From Streptomyces sp. Sge12 (GTDB lineage Bacteria; Actinomycetota; Actinomycetes; Streptomycetales; Streptomycetaceae), in assembly GCF_002080455.1 (NCBI RefSeq), contig NZ_CP020555.1, forward strand, positions 7,058,501 through 7,122,500: DNA of 64,000 nucleotides, read 5' to 3'. The position numbers and the translations under genes are program-made. The notes below the pieces were generated by a model, which saw only the letters and a list, made by a program, of their open reading frames with translations, was not told where the DNA came from and searched no databases. Below, piece by piece: positions 32,740 to 41,330 of the stretch; within the stretch, counting starts at the first letter, position 1, and the number at the start of each line of letters is the position of its first letter.

Positions 32740-34242
32740 CTAGGCGCGCCGCTCGTAGACCGTCACCCGGCGTCCCCGTACCTGGCGGTCCGCCACCATC
32801 CGGAAGTGCTCGCGCAGGACCGCCTCCTTGGCCTTGTCGCGTTCCGCCGACGGCGCCTTCGCCACCTTCGCCGCGTCCGTCACCAGCAGCACCCGCTGCT
32901 GCCCGAGGAGCGACTCCCTTATCCGCGCCGGCTCCGCCTCCTCGCCCTTCAAAGTGGCCGAGGCGACCGGGGACGCGGCCAGCGCCACGTCGGCCAGGCC
33001 TCCGAAGGCGCTCGGCGACACCAGTGCCGTGTCCCGCCGCGCGGCCGGGACGAACAGCACCGCGTCCCCGTCCCGCTTCAGCCCGGCCACCTCACCGGCC
33101 ACGGCCAGGACGTCGTCGACCCGGCTGGCCGGGGCCCGCTTGCCCAGCTCCACCGGCAGCAGGGCCAGCACCGAGGCCCCGACCACGCCCGGCACCACCA
33201 GGGCCGACGCCCTCGGGAACCGGCGCGCGCACAGCCGTACGGCGGCGGCCAGGGCGGCGCCGATCAACAACGCCAGCCCCACCATGCTGAACAGCACGTA
33301 CCGGTCCTGGAACAGCGGCTGCACCAGGGACAGTCCGATCAGCCCGAGCTGCGGCACGGCCAGCAGCGGCAGACCGACGGCGGCCACCGACAGCGCCCTG
33401 CGGTCCGGCCGGGCAAGCCGCTCCGGCCGGTCCGCCCACGCGCCCAGGCCGCCGACGGCGAGGAGGATCCCCGGCCCGATCAGCACGGGCCACGTCAGCG
33501 GCGGTATCCACGACACCTGGTCGGACTGGCCCCGGCTGAACAGGATCAACGGCAGTGCCCCCGCCACCGCCGCCGTCCCGTACGCCGCCCAGCGCAGCCA
33601 CACCGCCCGCCCGGCCCGCACCCACCCCAGGGTCGCCGCGTGCGCCGGGAGGGCCAGCAGGGACAGCCAGTTCAGCAGGGCGCACACCAGCACGGCGATC
33701 CCGTACGCCGCCCAGCGCGGCCAGGTCCGCCGCCCGGGCCCGCTCTCCAGGAGCGAGACCAACAGCAGGGTGGAGAGGGCGGCCCCGGCCGCGACCAGCG
33801 CGTACGGGCGGCCCTCCTGGAGGTAGAACTGGACCGACGGCAGCAGTCCGAGGGCCGTCCCGCCGCCGACCCCCGCCCAGAACCCGGCCAGGCGCGACCC
33901 GACCAACCCCACGCAGGCCGCGGCCGCCGAGACGGCCAGCACCGACGGCAGCCGCAGGGTCGTCGTGCTCGCCCCGAAGACCTCGAAGAGGCCGTGCATC
34001 AGCAGGTAGTAGAGCCCGTGCACGGCGTCGACGTTCGCGAGCATCGCCCATATCTCATCCGTCGACCGCCCGGCCACCTGCCAGGTCGCCGCCTCGTCCC
34101 GCCAGACGCTCTCCTGCCGCGAAAGCCCCCACAGCCCCAGCCCAAGGGTCCACAGGAGGGGAACCAACCACACCAGAACGCGCCGGCGTCGGAAAACGAA
34201 CAGAGCGGATGCGCTGGATATGGCAGGTATGTCGGAAGGCAT
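32740..34242 (-). CDS. GT39-like membrane glycosyltransferase (GT-C fold)
   Basis: The 500-residue product (from the ATG at 34242; one at 34302 is also in frame) has about ten membrane segments in residues 18-360. The first extracytoplasmic loop carries the GT-C acidic motif WRDEAATWQVAGRSTDEIW, and the next loop VDAVHGLYYLLMHGLFEVFG is typical of the PMT/GT39 group. A soluble C-terminal domain of about 120 residues ends in VTVYERRA. Such proteins transfer mannose or other sugars from polyprenyl phosphates to proteins or glycans outside the membrane. No partner genes adjoin it. Confidence 0.8.
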   Translation of the reverse strand: MPSDIPAISSASALFVFRRRRVLVWLVPLLWTLGLGLWGLSRQESVWRDEAATWQVAGRSTDEIWAMLANVDAVHGLYYLLMHGLFEVFGASTTTLRLPSVLAVSAAAACVGLVGSRLAGFWAGVGGGTALGLLPSVQFYLQEGRPYALVAAGAALSTLLLVSLLESGPGRRTWPRWAAYGIAVLVCALLNWLSLLALPAHAATLGWVRAGRAVWLRWAAYGTAAVAGALPLILFSRGQSDQVSWIPPLTWPVLIGPGILLAVGGLGAWADRPERLARPDRRALSVAAVGLPLLAVPQLGLIGLSLVQPLFQDRYVLFSMVGLALLIGAALAAAVRLCARRFPRASALVVPGVVGASVLALLPVELGKRAPASRVDDVLAVAGEVAGLKRDGDAVLFVPAARRDTALVSPSAFGGLADVALAASPVASATLKGEEAEPARIRESLLGQQRVLLVTDAAKVAKAPSAERDKAKEAVLREHFRMVADRQVRGRRVTVYERRA

Positions 34243-34402
34243 GAAGGCGCGGGGATCCTCGGGACGTGGCGTCGGTGGAAAGCACCAGTCTATGGACGCC
34301 ACGGACGGTTTCCCGACCGGCTGTTGTGCACCACGGAGCGTGAGCGTCCGGCCCCCTCGCCCCTAGCCTCGCCGCAGGAGCACGAACGAGGGGCGGTACC
34401 CG

Positions 34403-35692
34403 GTGAACTGGCTCATCCACGACTACCGCGAGAGCGATCTCGCAGCGGTGGTCCACCTGATCGACACCACGGCCGAACTCGGTCAGGAGTCCGTCTTCTC
34501 GCTCGCCGAGTGCATCAGCGCGCTGACCGACCGCCAGCCCTGTGTGGTCGCCGTCCACCAGGGCGTCCCCATCGGCGCGGCACTCGCCTGCGTCACCGGG
34601 GAACGGGCCTGGGTCATGCGCATCGCGATCGCCGCCGGATGGCGCGGCCGCGGCCTGGCCAGCGCGCTGCTCGTCGAGCTGGAGCGCCGGCTGATCGCGG
34701 CACGCGTCGGCCGCATCGCGTACGTCCTGCCCGAGGAGGACATGCTCGGCGAGGGCCTCCTCAACGCCGGGTACACCCGGCAGCCTGCCGTCGCCTACTT
34801 CGAGAAGACCGAGCCGCTGCACGGACCGGCCGCCGGACTGCTCGACGACCTCGGCGGCCGCTTCCTGCCCAATGACCTGTGGACCAGGGTCGCCGGCATG
34901 GAGAAGGAGAAGGACCTCATCGAGCGGCGCGTGGTGCTGCCGCTCGCCGAGCCCGAGCGGGCCGCCGCGCACGGGGTGCGGCCGCCGCGCGCCATCACCC
35001 TGTTCGGCCCGCCCGGCACGGGCAAGACCACCTTCGCGCGGGCCATCGCCTCCCGGCTCGGCTGGCCCTTCGTGGAACTGCTGCCGTCCCGCCTCGCCGA
35101 CGAGGGCAACCTGGCGGCCGCCCTGCGCGACGCCTTCGCCCGGATCGCCGAGCTGGAGCGCGTCCTCGTCTTCATCGACGAGGTCGAGGAGATAGCGCCC
35201 GTGCGCACCGAGCCCGCGCAGCCCGGCGGGATCCACGGGGTGACGAACGAGCTGCTGAAGCTGATACCGGGCTTCCGGGAGGGCGACGAACGGCTGCTGG
35301 TGTGCGCCACCAACTCCATCCGCTCCCTCGACCCGGCCTTCCTGCGGCCCGGCCGCTTCGACTACCTCATCCCGATCGGCACCCCGGACGCCGGTGCCCG
35401 CGCCGCGATCTGGTCCCGCTACACGGCGGGGCGCGGCGACGTGGACGTGAGCGCCCTGGTGGCGGCCACCGAGCTGTTCACGCCGGCCGACATCGAGCAC
35501 GCGGCGCGGATCGCGGCGCAGGTGTCCTTCGAGCGGGACCTGGAGGCGGTGGGCGCGCGGGGCGCGGCGGCCGCGCAGCTGGGCGCGACCACGGAGGACT
35601 ACCTGGCCGCGGTCCGCCAGTGCCGGCCGACGGTGACCCCGGCGATGACCGGCGAGTTCGAGGCGGACATCACCGCGCACGCCCGGTTCTGA
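34403..35692 (+). CDS. GNAT acetyltransferase fused to an AAA+ ATPase
   Basis: The 429-residue product starts at GTG after GAGGGG. Residues 1-145 form a GNAT domain: HDYRESDLAAVVHLIDTT, VAVHQGVPIGAALACV and the acetyl-CoA loop AIAAGWRGRGLASALL. Residues 165-420 form a classical AAA domain: Walker A GPPGTGKTTFARAIASRLG near 202, Walker B VLVFIDEVEE near 254, sensor 1 ATNSIRSLD and RPGRFDYLIPIG with Arg fingers. The lid helix motif FTPADIEHAARIAA follows. Both halves keep their key residues. AAA domains of this type remodel proteins; the fusion suggests acetylation linked to unfolding or degradation of a target, which is inference. Confidence 0.87.
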   Translation: MNWLIHDYRESDLAAVVHLIDTTAELGQESVFSLAECISALTDRQPCVVAVHQGVPIGAALACVTGERAWVMRIAIAAGWRGRGLASALLVELERRLIAARVGRIAYVLPEEDMLGEGLLNAGYTRQPAVAYFEKTEPLHGPAAGLLDDLGGRFLPNDLWTRVAGMEKEKDLIERRVVLPLAEPERAAAHGVRPPRAITLFGPPGTGKTTFARAIASRLGWPFVELLPSRLADEGNLAAALRDAFARIAELERVLVFIDEVEEIAPVRTEPAQPGGIHGVTNELLKLIPGFREGDERLLVCATNSIRSLDPAFLRPGRFDYLIPIGTPDAGARAAIWSRYTAGRGDVDVSALVAATELFTPADIEHAARIAAQVSFERDLEAVGARGAAAAQLGATTEDYLAAVRQCRPTVTPAMTGEFEADITAHARF

Positions 35693-35693
35693 C

Positions 35694-35906
35694 CCCGTAT
35701 CGGCCACCGGCTTCGAGCAGTTGCACGCCAGCTTCTCGCCGGGCAAGCAGAACGAGCTCAAGGAGCGGCAGAGCGCCCTCGTCCTGCGCGACGACGAGGA
35801 GGACGGCGCACCGCCGCGCACCCGGGTGGACCTCGACGGCGGGCTCGCCGTCATCCGGCTGCCCGGCACCGCCGGCGCGCCCGCTACGGGGAGCAGCGGT
35901 ACGTGA
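35694..35906 (+). pseudogene. 3' remnant of a DUF6191-like gene
   Basis: Directly after the AAA gene stop, a frame reads SATGFEQLHASFSPGKQNEL and continues with ERQSALVLRDDEEDGAPPR and VDLDGGLAVIRLPG. From memory this is the conserved tail of a small Streptomyces membrane protein family (DUF6191), whose N-terminal membrane segment is missing here. There is no start codon or ribosome site at the 5' side, and the 3' end runs into the convergent gene that ends at 35884. It looks like a deletion scar. Confidence 0.55.
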
Positions 35907-36510
35907 AGTCCACCGAGGCCGTGCGCTGCCCGGGCGACACCAGCTGGAGCTCTGCCTTCGCCGGGTAGGTCCCCGTGCCCCGGAAGGTCCACAGCAGGTG
36001 CAGTCGGGCTTCGCGCTGCCCGCGCGGCACCCGTTCGGTCAGCTGCTCGGACCGTGTGCCGTCGCTGCGCACCCACCGGTAGGTGAGGGTGCCCGGGCGC
36101 CCGTCGGTCGCCACCACGGCCACCACATCGGCCGCCGCGTCACAGGCCGGGCCCTTGGGATCGGTGCTCACGGTCACCCCGCGGACCTCGATACCGGGGC
36201 CGAGCCGCTGCCACCCGAGGTACACGAGAACCGCGGCCAGCACGACCGCCGCGAGGGTGTACCGCCGCAGACCGGCCCACCGGCTCCGCCGGGGCGGCTG
36301 CGCCACGGCCACCACCGCATCGAGGGGGAACGGCGCGGGCATGGCCGCGGTGACCCCGGGCCCGAACCGCAGTACGGACCCCTCGACCCGGTCGGGGGCC
36401 ACCTCCTCGGGAGGCATCCTTTTGGTCGTGGCCGGGGGGCCGCTGAACCAGTGGCTGCCGAGGACGGTGGCGCTGTAGTCGTCGCCCTCGGGGGCGCCGG
36501 AACCGCTCAT
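35884..36510 (-). CDS. single-pass membrane protein with extracytoplasmic Ig-like domain
   Basis: The 208-residue product has a cytosolic part of about 85 residues (SGPPATTKRMPPEEV, FGPGVTAAMPAPFPLDAV), one membrane segment near 84-100 after a basic stretch (RRSRWAGLRR), and an extracytoplasmic beta-rich domain of about 105 residues with two cysteines (GPACDAAAD and the final YRCSP). That domain has the same plan as the C-terminal domain of the kinase encoded upstream. Its ATG overlaps the kinase stop as ATGA, so the two are co-translated. It is likely a partner or substrate of that kinase; cytosolic Thr and Ser residues are available. Confidence 0.7.
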   Translation of the reverse strand: MSGSGAPEGDDYSATVLGSHWFSGPPATTKRMPPEEVAPDRVEGSVLRFGPGVTAAMPAPFPLDAVVAVAQPPRRSRWAGLRRYTLAAVVLAAVLVYLGWQRLGPGIEVRGVTVSTDPKGPACDAAADVVAVVATDGRPGTLTYRWVRSDGTRSEQLTERVPRGQREARLHLLWTFRGTGTYPAKAELQLVSPGQRTASVDFTYRCSP

Positions 36511-38129
36511 CGGGGTACCTCCTGGCAGCGCAGCAGGTACTGCGAGGCCGACGCGGACTTGTTCGCGGCCGTGGGCTTGGTGGTGACCCGGACGCCGCCG
36601 TAGCAGCCGCGGTCACGGGTGAAGGTGTGGGACCTGACCACCGGGGCGGTCGAGCCGGCCTGCACCACGAACGAATCGGTGCCGTCGGGGATGGAGTAGG
36701 AGCCCTGGGCGCCGCCCAGGAACCACTCCACCACCACGGTCACCGACCCGGTGCCCTGGCTGGCGACCGAGATCGTCGCGTCGCCCCGGTAGACCCCGGT
36801 CCGCAGCGACACGGCGACGTCCGAGACCTTCAGTGTCGGCGTGGGCGTCGGAGTCGGGGTCGGCGTGGGCGGCCGGCTCACCGTCGGCGTCGGGGTGGGG
36901 CTCGTCGACCACGACGGTGATGCGGACGGCGACGTCGATCCGGACGGCGAAGGGCTCGGGGACGCCGAGGCACTCGGACTCGGGCTCGGACTCGGTGAAG
37001 GAGAGGCGGTGCCCGTCGGGCCGGGGCTCGGGGAGGCCGGCCCGGGAGGCGCCGCGCTCGTCGTGGCGAAGGCGCTCAGCGCCGAGGCCCCGCCCGGGGA
37101 CGCGCCGATCGCGTCCGTCGTCAGGACCACCACGGCCCCCAGTACCAGCGCCACGCCCGCCGCGAGCCAGCCCCGCCGGCCCGGCGCCCAGCCCGAACCG
37201 CCGGGCACCGTGGTGGAGGCCACCGCCGTGGTACCGGCCGCCGCGCCGCCCGCCGAGGGGAACAGCAGCGGCAGCAGGGCGGCCAGCGCCGCCAGCTTGC
37301 GCTGCCCGCGCTCCTCCCATTCGGGCCCGTACGCCGCCAGCGCCACGCCCTCCAGCTCCGCCACGAACGCCTCGGCGTTCTCCGGCCGCTGCTCCGGTGC
37401 CTTCGCCAGGCCCCGCCGGATCAGCGGGCGTACGGGCTCCGGCGCCTCGGTCTCGGGCACCGGCGCCTCGATGTGCTGGACGGCGAGCTCCGCGAAGTTC
37501 TCCCCGTCGTACGGCTTGCGCCCGGTGAGGCACTCGAAGAAGGTCGCCGTCGCCGCGTACACGTCGGCCGCGGGCGAGGCCGGCCGGCCCTGCCACTGCT
37601 CGGGGGCCATGTAGGCGGGGGTTCCGGCCACGCCGGGCGTGCTGCCCCGGTTCGCCGCGATCCCGAAGTCCACCAGCTTCGACGAGCCGTCCGGGGCGAC
37701 CAGCACGTTCTCCGGCTTGTAGTCCCGGTGGACCACGCCCGCCCGGTGCGCCGCCGCGAGCCCCAGCAGGGAGCCCTTGAGGACCACGAGTGCGGCCTCG
37801 GCGTCGGCCCGCCCGGACTGCTTCAGCAGCGCGCGCAGGGAGATGCCGTCCACCAGCTCCATGACGATGGCCGCGCCGCCGGACGCCTCGACGTACTCGT
37901 ACAGCCGGACCACGTACGGAGTCTCCAGCCCGCCCAGGAGTCGGGCCTCGGCCCGGAACTCCCCGACGAACGCCGGGTCCTGGCGCAGCCGGTCGCTGAG
38001 GTACTTCACCGCGACCGGGGTGCCCGTGCCGTCGTGGACGGCGAGCACCACGCGGCCGCTGCCGCCCGAACCGAGCTCCCGGACCTCGGTGTAACCGGGG
38101 ACCGACCATGTCGCCCGCGTGCCGTTCAT
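36507..38129 (-). CDS. transmembrane Ser/Thr protein kinase with Ig-like sensor domain
   Basis: The 540-residue protein has a kinase domain in residues 12-270: Gly loop ELGSGGSGRVVLAV, Lys in VAVKYL, catalytic HRDYKPENVL, DFG in LVDFGIA and APE in YMAPEQW. A single membrane segment lies near 318-336. An extracellular Pro/Ser/Thr linker of about 90 residues (repeats of SPSP and TPTP) leads to a C-terminal beta-sandwich domain (440-540) with one Cys pair. HRDYKPEN has Tyr where Val or Leu is usual. The start at 38129 follows a GGGGCAGGGACG ribosome site; an upstream extension is rejected. It belongs to the PknB-like bacterial group and is coupled to the gene at 35884. Confidence 0.92.
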   Translation of the reverse strand: MNGTRATWSVPGYTEVRELGSGGSGRVVLAVHDGTGTPVAVKYLSDRLRQDPAFVGEFRAEARLLGGLETPYVVRLYEYVEASGGAAIVMELVDGISLRALLKQSGRADAEAALVVLKGSLLGLAAAHRAGVVHRDYKPENVLVAPDGSSKLVDFGIAANRGSTPGVAGTPAYMAPEQWQGRPASPAADVYAATATFFECLTGRKPYDGENFAELAVQHIEAPVPETEAPEPVRPLIRRGLAKAPEQRPENAEAFVAELEGVALAAYGPEWEERGQRKLAALAALLPLLFPSAGGAAAGTTAVASTTVPGGSGWAPGRRGWLAAGVALVLGAVVVLTTDAIGASPGGASALSAFATTSAAPPGPASPSPGPTGTASPSPSPSPSPSASASPSPSPSGSTSPSASPSWSTSPTPTPTVSRPPTPTPTPTPTPTLKVSDVAVSLRTGVYRGDATISVASQGTGSVTVVVEWFLGGAQGSYSIPDGTDSFVVQAGSTAPVVRSHTFTRDRGCYGGVRVTTKPTAANKSASASQYLLRCQEVPR

Positions 38130-38172
38130 CGTCCCTGCCCCCTGTCTGCCGTGTGGCGCCGCTGTTCCGCTC

Positions 38173-38199
38173 GGACGACCGGTCGGGGACCGGCCGTCC
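38173..38199. repeat. 12-bp inverted repeat upstream of the kinase gene
   Basis: GGACGACCGGTC (38173-38184) and GACCGGCCGTCC (38188-38199) are complementary with one mismatch around a GGG centre. The position, about 45 bp upstream of the kinase start and 75 bp downstream of the Tm-1-like gene stop, allows an operator or a terminator. Confidence 0.45.
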
Positions 38200-38241
38200 A
38201 CCGGCCCTCCCCGGACCGGACGCCACATGGGACGTGGTTTT

Positions 38242-38268
38242 CTCCGTGGCCGGTTCCCGACCACGGAG
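38242..38268 (-). terminator. candidate terminator of the Tm-1-like gene
   Basis: Eight-base arms CTCCGTGG (38242-38249) and CCACGGAG (38261-38268) enclose an 11-base loop, beginning seven bases after the stop of the minus-strand gene ending at 38275. Confidence 0.5.
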
Positions 38269-38274
38269 GGTGTC

Positions 38275-39528
38275 TCAGGCGGCGGCCGACATCGCGCCGA
38301 TCATGTGGTGCAGCCGGTCGGCCGCAGCCCGCCCGAAGGCCGGGTCGTTGATGTGCGTGTCGTAGTCGTGGAGCCGGGCGGCGCTGCCCCGCAACCCTTC
38401 GCGCAGCGCTGAGAACAGGGCCCGGTCCGCGCCGGGGTCATGGTACGGGCCGCCCGGCGCGCCCAGCGTGGACAGTCCACGGAGCGGGACGCAGACCGCC
38501 GTGGGGCCGTTCGCGGCGCGCAGTTTCGCGGCGACCCGGCGGCCGAGCTCCGCGCACTCGGCCGCGGTCGTACGGGTCACCGTGATCGACGGGTTGTGGA
38601 CGTGGACCCCGCGGTCGCGGATCCGTTGGGGAAGGCTCTCCAGCGGGCCGAACTTCACCATGTCCAGCGCCCCCAGGCTCACCACCTGCGGGACTCCCGC
38701 CCGCCCGGCCGCGCTGAGCCGGTCGGGGCCGGCGGTGAGGATGCCTCCGCACAGCTCGTCGGCGAGCTCGCTCAGCGTGAGGTCGAGGACGCCCGCGAAG
38801 ACCCCCTGCCCTGCCAGTGTCTCCAGGGTGCGGCCGCCGGTGCCGCTGACGTGGAAGACCAGTACCTCGTAGCCGAGTTCCGTCAGCCGCTCGCGCGCCG
38901 CGTCCACACCGGCCGTGGTCACGCCCGCCATGCTCGCCGCGACCAGCGGGCGGCTGCCGGCGCCCAGCCTGGGCGGGCGGCCCTGCGGGGAGGTGCGTCC
39001 GTAGGCCCGGGCCATCCCGGCGATCGCCTCCACGGCGTTCGCGAGGACCGGGGCGGAGATGCTGTTGATCCCCGCGATGTCCACCACGCTGTACATCATC
39101 GTGATGTCCGAGGAGCCCACGTAGGGGCGGACGTCCCCGGACGCCATGGACGAGACCATCAGTTTGGGTACGCCCAGCGGCAGGGCGCGCATCGCCCGGG
39201 TGGCGATGGAGGTGCCGCCGCTCCCGCCGATGGCCAGCACCCCGTGCAGCCGGCCCTCGGCGTGCAGCCGTAACAGGGTCGCCTCCGCGCCCCTGGCCAT
39301 GGTGGTCACGGCCGCACCCCGGTCGGCGGCCGTGCGCAGCTGTGACAGTTCCGTTCCGGCGGCCCGGGCCACCTCGTCCCGCGGGACATCGGCGGGTACC
39401 CGGGGTTCGCCCATGATCCCTGTGTCGACCAGTACCACTTCGACGCCGGCGCGCAGCAGCTTCTCGCGCAGCCAGCCGTACTCCACACCCTTGGTGTCCA
39501 AGGTTCCCACCAGCACGACGTTGGTCAT
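38275..39528 (-). CDS. Tm-1-like ATP-binding protein (UPF0261 family)
   Basis: The 417-residue product matches the UPF0261/Tm-1 family: VVLVGTLDTKGVEYGWLREKL at the start, LAIGGSGGTSIATRAMRALPLG for nucleotide binding, VGSSDITMMYSVVDIAGINSI, and a second half with VFHVSGTGGRTLETL and LSTLGAPGGPYHDP. The plant relative Tm-1 binds ATP and inhibits tobamovirus replication; bacterial members have no settled function. An ATG at 39543 five codons upstream is equally possible. The NUDIX gene ends 33-48 bp upstream on the same strand, so the two may be an operon. Confidence 0.85.
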   Translation of the reverse strand: MTNVVLVGTLDTKGVEYGWLREKLLRAGVEVVLVDTGIMGEPRVPADVPRDEVARAAGTELSQLRTAADRGAAVTTMARGAEATLLRLHAEGRLHGVLAIGGSGGTSIATRAMRALPLGVPKLMVSSMASGDVRPYVGSSDITMMYSVVDIAGINSISAPVLANAVEAIAGMARAYGRTSPQGRPPRLGAGSRPLVAASMAGVTTAGVDAARERLTELGYEVLVFHVSGTGGRTLETLAGQGVFAGVLDLTLSELADELCGGILTAGPDRLSAAGRAGVPQVVSLGALDMVKFGPLESLPQRIRDRGVHVHNPSITVTRTTAAECAELGRRVAAKLRAANGPTAVCVPLRGLSTLGAPGGPYHDPGADRALFSALREGLRGSAARLHDYDTHINDPAFGRAAADRLHHMIGAMSAAA

Positions 39529-39576
39529 GTGTGCAATGTCCATGCAGGTAAGGGTGTTGGCAAGTGCAAGTGTGGG

Positions 39577-40056
39577 TCAAACCTTCAGGAGCACCAACAG
39601 CCTCTCCAGGAAAGGGAGTTGGGACGGAATCAGCATGTTTTCCGCCAAGGTCGGAGCAAACCAGGCCACCCGATCCAGCTCCGGGAACTCCTGTACGTTT
39701 CCGGAGTGCGGCGGCCACTCCATGGTGAAGGTCCCGGGAACCATCAGCGCGGGGTCGAGATCCGCCTCCACCGCCCAGATGGTCACCAGCTTTCCGCTGG
39801 TCAGCCGCACCTCGCCCAGCGGCAGGTACGCGCCCTCCGGCGGCGGCAGCCCGATCTCCTCGGTGAACTCCCGGCGGGCCGCGTTCCTCGGCGTCTCCTC
39901 CGGACCGTATTCACCCTTGGGGATGGCCCATCCCCCCGCTTCCTTGCCGGACCAGAGCGGGCCACCCATATGGCCGAGCAGGACCTCGACACCGGGCGCC
40001 GACTCCGCCCCGGTCCGCCGGAACAGGAGCAGTCCGGCACTGCGTTTGTGCGTCAT
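39577..40056 (-). CDS. NUDIX hydrolase (diadenosine polyphosphate-type)
   Basis: The 159-residue product (ATG at 40056; 40068 also in frame) begins MTHKRSAGLLLFRRTG and carries the Nudix box GEYGPEETPRNAARREFTEE followed by IG, with IPKG immediately before it, typical of the Ap4A/diphosphoinositol-like MutT subgroup. Downstream are VTIWAVEADLDP and EFPELDRVAWF. It lies just upstream of the Tm-1-like gene and probably shares its transcript. Substrate is not known; a nucleoside polyphosphate is likely. Confidence 0.88.
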   Translation of the reverse strand: MTHKRSAGLLLFRRTGAESAPGVEVLLGHMGGPLWSGKEAGGWAIPKGEYGPEETPRNAARREFTEEIGLPPPEGAYLPLGEVRLTSGKLVTIWAVEADLDPALMVPGTFTMEWPPHSGNVQEFPELDRVAWFAPTLAENMLIPSQLPFLERLLVLLKV

Positions 40057-40128
40057 GGCTCCATGCATGCCCCGTCCGGACCCGGGCCAGTGATCGGCCC
40101 GGCGATCCGCGGGTGCGCGTACGGCGCG

Positions 40129-41151
40129 TCAGTGGTCGTGCGGGCCCTGCCGGTGGACCGGACCGTGCGCGTCCGCGCAGTGCGCGTCGGGCGGGCCGCC
40201 GCCCGCGCGGCCGACCGTGAGGAGGGAGTCCTGCACGTGGTCCACCTGGAGGGTGGTGTGCGTGATCCCGTACTCCTTCTCCAGCAGCCGCTCCAGGTCG
40301 CGGCGTACGGCGTGGCAGTCGCCCGCCGGCTCGACCAGTACGTGCGCGGAGAGCGCCGCCTGCCCCGAGGTGATCGTCCAAATGTGCAGGTCGTGCACCT
40401 CGGTGACGGGCGGGTGCCCGACGAGGCGGTCGCCGACCGCGTCCGGGTCCACGTGGGCGGGAGCGGCCTCCAGGAGTATCCGGCCGGACTCGCGGATCAG
40501 CCCGTAGCCCGCCTTGAGCATCAGCAGCACCACGACCAGCGTGGCGATCGCGTCCGCCTGCCGGAAACCGGTGGTCAGCACGATCACACCGGCGACGGCG
40601 GTCCCGATGAAGGCGAACAGGTCGTTCAGAATGTGCTGGTAGGCGCCCTCGACGACGAGCGTGGAGCGGTTGGCCCGGGAGATGCACCAGGCCGCGGCCA
40701 CGTTGACGGCGATGCCGGCGAGCGCCGTCACCACCACCAGGCCGCCCTCCACCGGCGGCGGGTCCATCAGCCGCCGCACCGCCTCGTACGCCAGCCAGAG
40801 CCCCAGCAGGATCAGCGTCAGGCCGTTGGCCTGCGCGGAGAGTATCTCCGCCCGCTTGAGGCCGTACGTGAAACCACCGCGGGCCGGCCGCGCCGCCAGG
40901 CGCATGGCGATCAGCGCCAGGACGATCGAGACGGCGTCGGTGAGCATGTGGGCGGCGTCCGAGATCAGCGCCAGCGAGTTGGCCATGACGCCGACGACGA
41001 CCTCGATGGCCATGAACCCGCCGATCAGGGCGAGCGCGATCGCCAGCCAGCGGCGGTCGGCGTCCGCGGACACGCCGTGGCTGTGCCCGCCGGGTCCGTG
41101 CCCGTGCCCGTCGTGCCCGTGGTCGTCGTGCGCGTGGTCGTGCCCACTCAT
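40129..41151 (-). CDS. cation diffusion facilitator (zinc-type metal exporter)
   Basis: The 340-residue protein has a His-rich cytosolic start (GHDHAHDDHGHDGHGHG), six membrane segments, and the CDF metal site: ALISDAAHMLTDAVS in helix 2 and YQHILNDLFAFIG in helix 5, giving an HxxxD and HxxxD pair typical of zinc transporters such as ZitB/CzcD. The C-terminal cytosolic domain (VTEVHDLHIWTITSGQ) is the usual dimerisation module and the tail is again His-rich. It should export Zn or Cd by proton antiport. Start chosen at 41151, right before the His-rich stretch. Confidence 0.92.
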   Translation of the reverse strand: MSGHDHAHDDHGHDGHGHGPGGHSHGVSADADRRWLAIALALIGGFMAIEVVVGVMANSLALISDAAHMLTDAVSIVLALIAMRLAARPARGGFTYGLKRAEILSAQANGLTLILLGLWLAYEAVRRLMDPPPVEGGLVVVTALAGIAVNVAAAWCISRANRSTLVVEGAYQHILNDLFAFIGTAVAGVIVLTTGFRQADAIATLVVVLLMLKAGYGLIRESGRILLEAAPAHVDPDAVGDRLVGHPPVTEVHDLHIWTITSGQAALSAHVLVEPAGDCHAVRRDLERLLEKEYGITHTTLQVDHVQDSLLTVGRAGGGPPDAHCADAHGPVHRQGPHDH

Positions 41152-41236
41152 GGCGTCCCCCGTCTCGTCGCGGCAGCCGTGTGTTCGGTTCCGTCGCGTG
41201 AAGTGAAGCGCACCCCGGCGAGATCGGCAAAGGCTG

Positions 41237-41251
41237 CAACGGGGACCGTTG
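41237..41251. promoter_or_regulatory. inverted repeat upstream of the CDF gene
   Basis: CAACGG and CCGTTG are perfect arms around GGA, 86 bp upstream of the metal-exporter start and 80 bp upstream of the divergent FHA-ABC gene. It could be the operator of a metal-responsive regulator; it does not resemble the Streptomyces Zur box as I recall it. Confidence 0.35.
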
Positions 41252-41330
41252 TCATTACCCATAAGAGGCCTCTGACCTGCGGTGATGCCCGACCGGTGCC
41301 GGACCTTCCCGATCGTGGGAAAATCTGGTC

